From Colletotrichum lupini (lineage: Eukaryota; Ascomycota; Sordariomycetes; Glomerellales; Glomerellaceae), in assembly GCF_023278565.1 (NCBI RefSeq), contig NC_064675.1:5394001-5458000 (forward strand): a stretch of DNA of 64,000 nt. Reading direction: 5' to 3'. Made by a program: the position numbers and the translations under genes. The notes below the pieces were generated by a model that was given only the letters and a program-made list of their open reading frames with translations, was not told the origin of the DNA and searched no databases. This document shows, piece after piece, positions 62,127 to 64,000 of the stretch (positions are counted from its first letter, which is position 1; every line of letters begins with the position of its first letter).

Positions 62127-63298
62127 ATACATAAATTGGGATAAATCAAAAAATCAGTTATTACAGCTTTTAAAAGCCTTATATGGGCTCAAACAAAGCC
62201 CTAGACAATGGCAACTAAAGCTGAAGTCTATTTTTAATAAAATAGGCTTTTTACCTTAAAATCCGATGAGGCTACCTATTTCAACCAGGATTTCAAAATC
62301 CTGCTTTTATTGTTACCCACGTCGATGATTTCCTTATATTTAATAAAAATATTAAATATATAGAGGAAATTAAGGGTAAAATATCGAAATATATCGATAT
62401 TAAAGACCTAGGCGAAGCCTCGAATTTCCTAGGCGTCAAAATTACTAAAATCGGTCTAATAAGACTATTTCTCTCTCTCAAAGTCATTATATTAAGGAAA
62501 TTCTTAATAATAATGATTTTTCCGAAGCTAAAATCACTAATATACCTATAAATCCGGGTATATTAAATAGTGATTTAGGGAACGAAAAAGACGACTATTT
62601 ACCTCAAAAGAGCTATTAAAGACCTACCAGCACCTAGTAGGATCTTTAATGTACGCTATGGTTGTAACTAGGGCTGATTTAGCTTTTTCAGTCTCTTTCG
62701 TCTCCCAATACCTCCATAAGCCCACTATTTACCTACTTAAGGTAGTAAAAGGTATTTATAGATACCTTAGTGGCACTATTCACTATAATATTACCTATAA
62801 TGTAATATTGGGCCTGTAGAATTAGTAGGCTATACTGATTCTAACTGGGCCGGGTGTAAAAGTACTAGAAAATCAACTTCTGGGTACTTATTTACACTAA
62901 ATGGAGGTCCGATTAGCTGGAAGTCTAAAAAACAGTCTACTATAGCACTTTCTACTACAGAGGCTGAATTTAATGGACTTCAGGAAGCTATTCGGGAAGC
63001 TATTTGGCTTCAGAATTTATTATCGGAAATAGGTTATCAAATTAAACCTATTACTATTAAAACCGATAATAATGGGGCATTATCTCTTGCTTATAATCCT
63101 GAATATCACCAAAGGACTAAGCATACTGCCCTATATTATTATTATACTCGACAGGAAGTAGAAAAAGGGAATATTAAAGTAGAATATCTCCCTTCTACTA
63201 TAATGCCTGCCGATGGGTTAACAAAACCCTTACCTCGGGTTAAACATAAGGAATTCGTTAAGCTAATAGGCTTAAACGATCCTAATAACCCTATTTAA
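62127..63298 (+). pseudogene. copia pol: reverse transcriptase core and RNase H, multiple frame breaks
   Basis: ALYGLKQSPRQW (about 62,175), the polymerase active site VTHVDDFLIF (about 62,312), DLGEASNFLGVKI (about 62,405), SLMYAMVVTRADLAFS (about 62,640) and the RNase H region (GYTDSNWAGC, STTEAEF, LTKPLP; 62,813 to the TAA at 63296) lie in successive different frames. At least five frame changes occur between 62,127 and 62,813. The motifs are well kept despite the breaks. Confidence 0.85.
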
Positions 63299-63365
63299 CC
63301 TATATTATACCCCTAATATAGGTATTTATTTTCCTTATATTTTTATGAATATTTAAGGAAAATAC

Positions 63366-63437
63366 TCTAGGGTACCAAAAATTGTTCTAGGGTACCAAAA
63401 AACTATTCTAGGGTACTAGAAATCTACTCTAGGGTAC
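63366..63437 (+). repeat. Four TCTAGGGTAC repeats spaced 20-21 bp, upstream of the polypurine tract
   Basis: Exact copies start at 63366, 63386, 63407 and 63428. They lie in the untranslated segment between the pol stop and the 3' LTR. Confidence 0.9.
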
Positions 63438-63469
63438 TTGGTTAGCTATTTCAACATAGCTAATAAGGC

Positions 63470-63480
63470 AAAAGAGGGAG
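63470..63480 (+). other. Polypurine tract
   Basis: AAAAGAGGGAG directly abuts the 3' LTR, as needed for plus-strand priming during reverse transcription. Confidence 0.85.
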
Positions 63481-63990
63481 TGTTACGAAGGTAACTTTGT
63501 TTACCTTATTATTCGCCTTATTATCAATATTACGTAAGAAACTATATACCATATTAATCTATATTTCTGTAGATTATTATAGGTATTGATTATGTAAGCA
63601 ATACTGCTTATATAAGCTTACGTGAGCAATGGAAAGTACTGGAAGGTAACTGAATAATCTGGAATTTACTCGAGGCGGAATTACGTACTACGATTACGCA
63701 TTCACTTACGTATACGCTTATTAATTATATCATAATTAATAAGCAATGGAATATTCTAGTAGGAGGTTTTTATGCCTATATAGGCGTGTATTTGCCTACC
63801 TAGACCTTTCGTTAAGCAAGCAACTTCTCATATAGTAATTCAACTATATTACTCTCTTTACTACAAAAACCTCTTTTATATACGCTTATATCCCCTATAT
63901 TCATATATTCTTGCTTCTATATGAATATTCACTCTTTATATTCTTTATAAGAATATCCCGCATTACCTCGTTAAAGCTATACGTGCTAGA
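63481..63990 (+). repeat. 3' LTR (510 bp)
   Basis: Direct repeat of 58078-58591. Its last base is followed by the GTTTT duplication at 63991-63995. Confidence 0.95.
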
Positions 63991-63995
63991 GTTTT
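63991..63995. repeat. Right target-site duplication (GTTTT)
   Basis: Matches 58073-58077. Confidence 0.85.
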
Positions 63996-64000
63996 TAATA

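Larger units (their letters stand above)
58078..63990 (+). mobile_element. Ty1/copia LTR retrotransposon (5.9 kb), complete but frame-broken
   Basis: The order is 5' LTR, primer-binding site, gag, protease, integrase, reverse transcriptase, RNase H, polypurine tract, 3' LTR. Integrase before reverse transcriptase defines the copia superfamily. A GTTTT duplication flanks both ends. Coding domains are spread over all three frames, so this copy cannot encode a full polyprotein as read. It contains plenty of CpA and TpG, unlike the sequence it sits in, so it has largely escaped RIP. Confidence 0.95.

Overview
The window looks like nuclear DNA of a filamentous ascomycete (Pezizomycotina). The genes have short introns of about 50-75 nt with GTAAGT-type donors, the gene set is typical of Sordariomycetes, and AT-rich blocks almost devoid of CpA/TpG but still holding CpG look like repeat-induced point mutation (RIP). 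The STE12 protein reads to me as most like Colletotrichum (Glomerellales); that placement is recognition, not a search result.

Layout. 1-18.5 kb has no gene I can support: GC-normal DNA with microsatellites, a small AT-rich patch (7.14-7.98 kb, bracketed by an exact 14-bp direct repeat) and a 5.03-kb RIP-degraded element with 33-bp terminal inverted repeats and a 5-bp CCTAG target duplication (10,586-15,612). The gene core is 18.5-36.8 kb: STE12 (+), then on the minus strand a FAF1-like ribosome-biogenesis factor, coronin CRN1, the anillin/PH-domain septation protein BUD4 and the histidine-pathway isomerase HIS6, then an intron-containing tRNA-Val(CAC) on the plus strand. At 37.5-39.7 kb lies a DUF3176-family membrane-protein pseudogene with four in-frame stops and no visible frameshift. 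After a 6-kb gene-poor stretch comes an Ecl1-type life-span regulatory factor (45.6-46.8 kb, minus). Then about 8.8 kb of GC-normal DNA holds no recognisable gene. From 55.57 kb the sequence becomes AT-rich again, and a nearly intact Ty1/copia element (58,078-63,990) is inserted there with two LTRs, a GTTTT target duplication, a half-tRNA-iMet primer site and a polypurine tract.

Function. The core genes are housekeeping or morphogenesis genes (MAPK-controlled transcription, small-subunit assembly, actin patches, septation, histidine synthesis, stationary-phase survival), not a cluster; each appears to have its own transcription unit. The most interesting signals are: STE12 introns placed so that skipping one 84-nt exon would fuse two zinc fingers into a single complete finger; a copia element whose LTRs are about 99% identical although its coding region carries about eight frame breaks; and nesting of a non-RIPped copia in an older RIPped block. 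I did not find a clearly new biological system.
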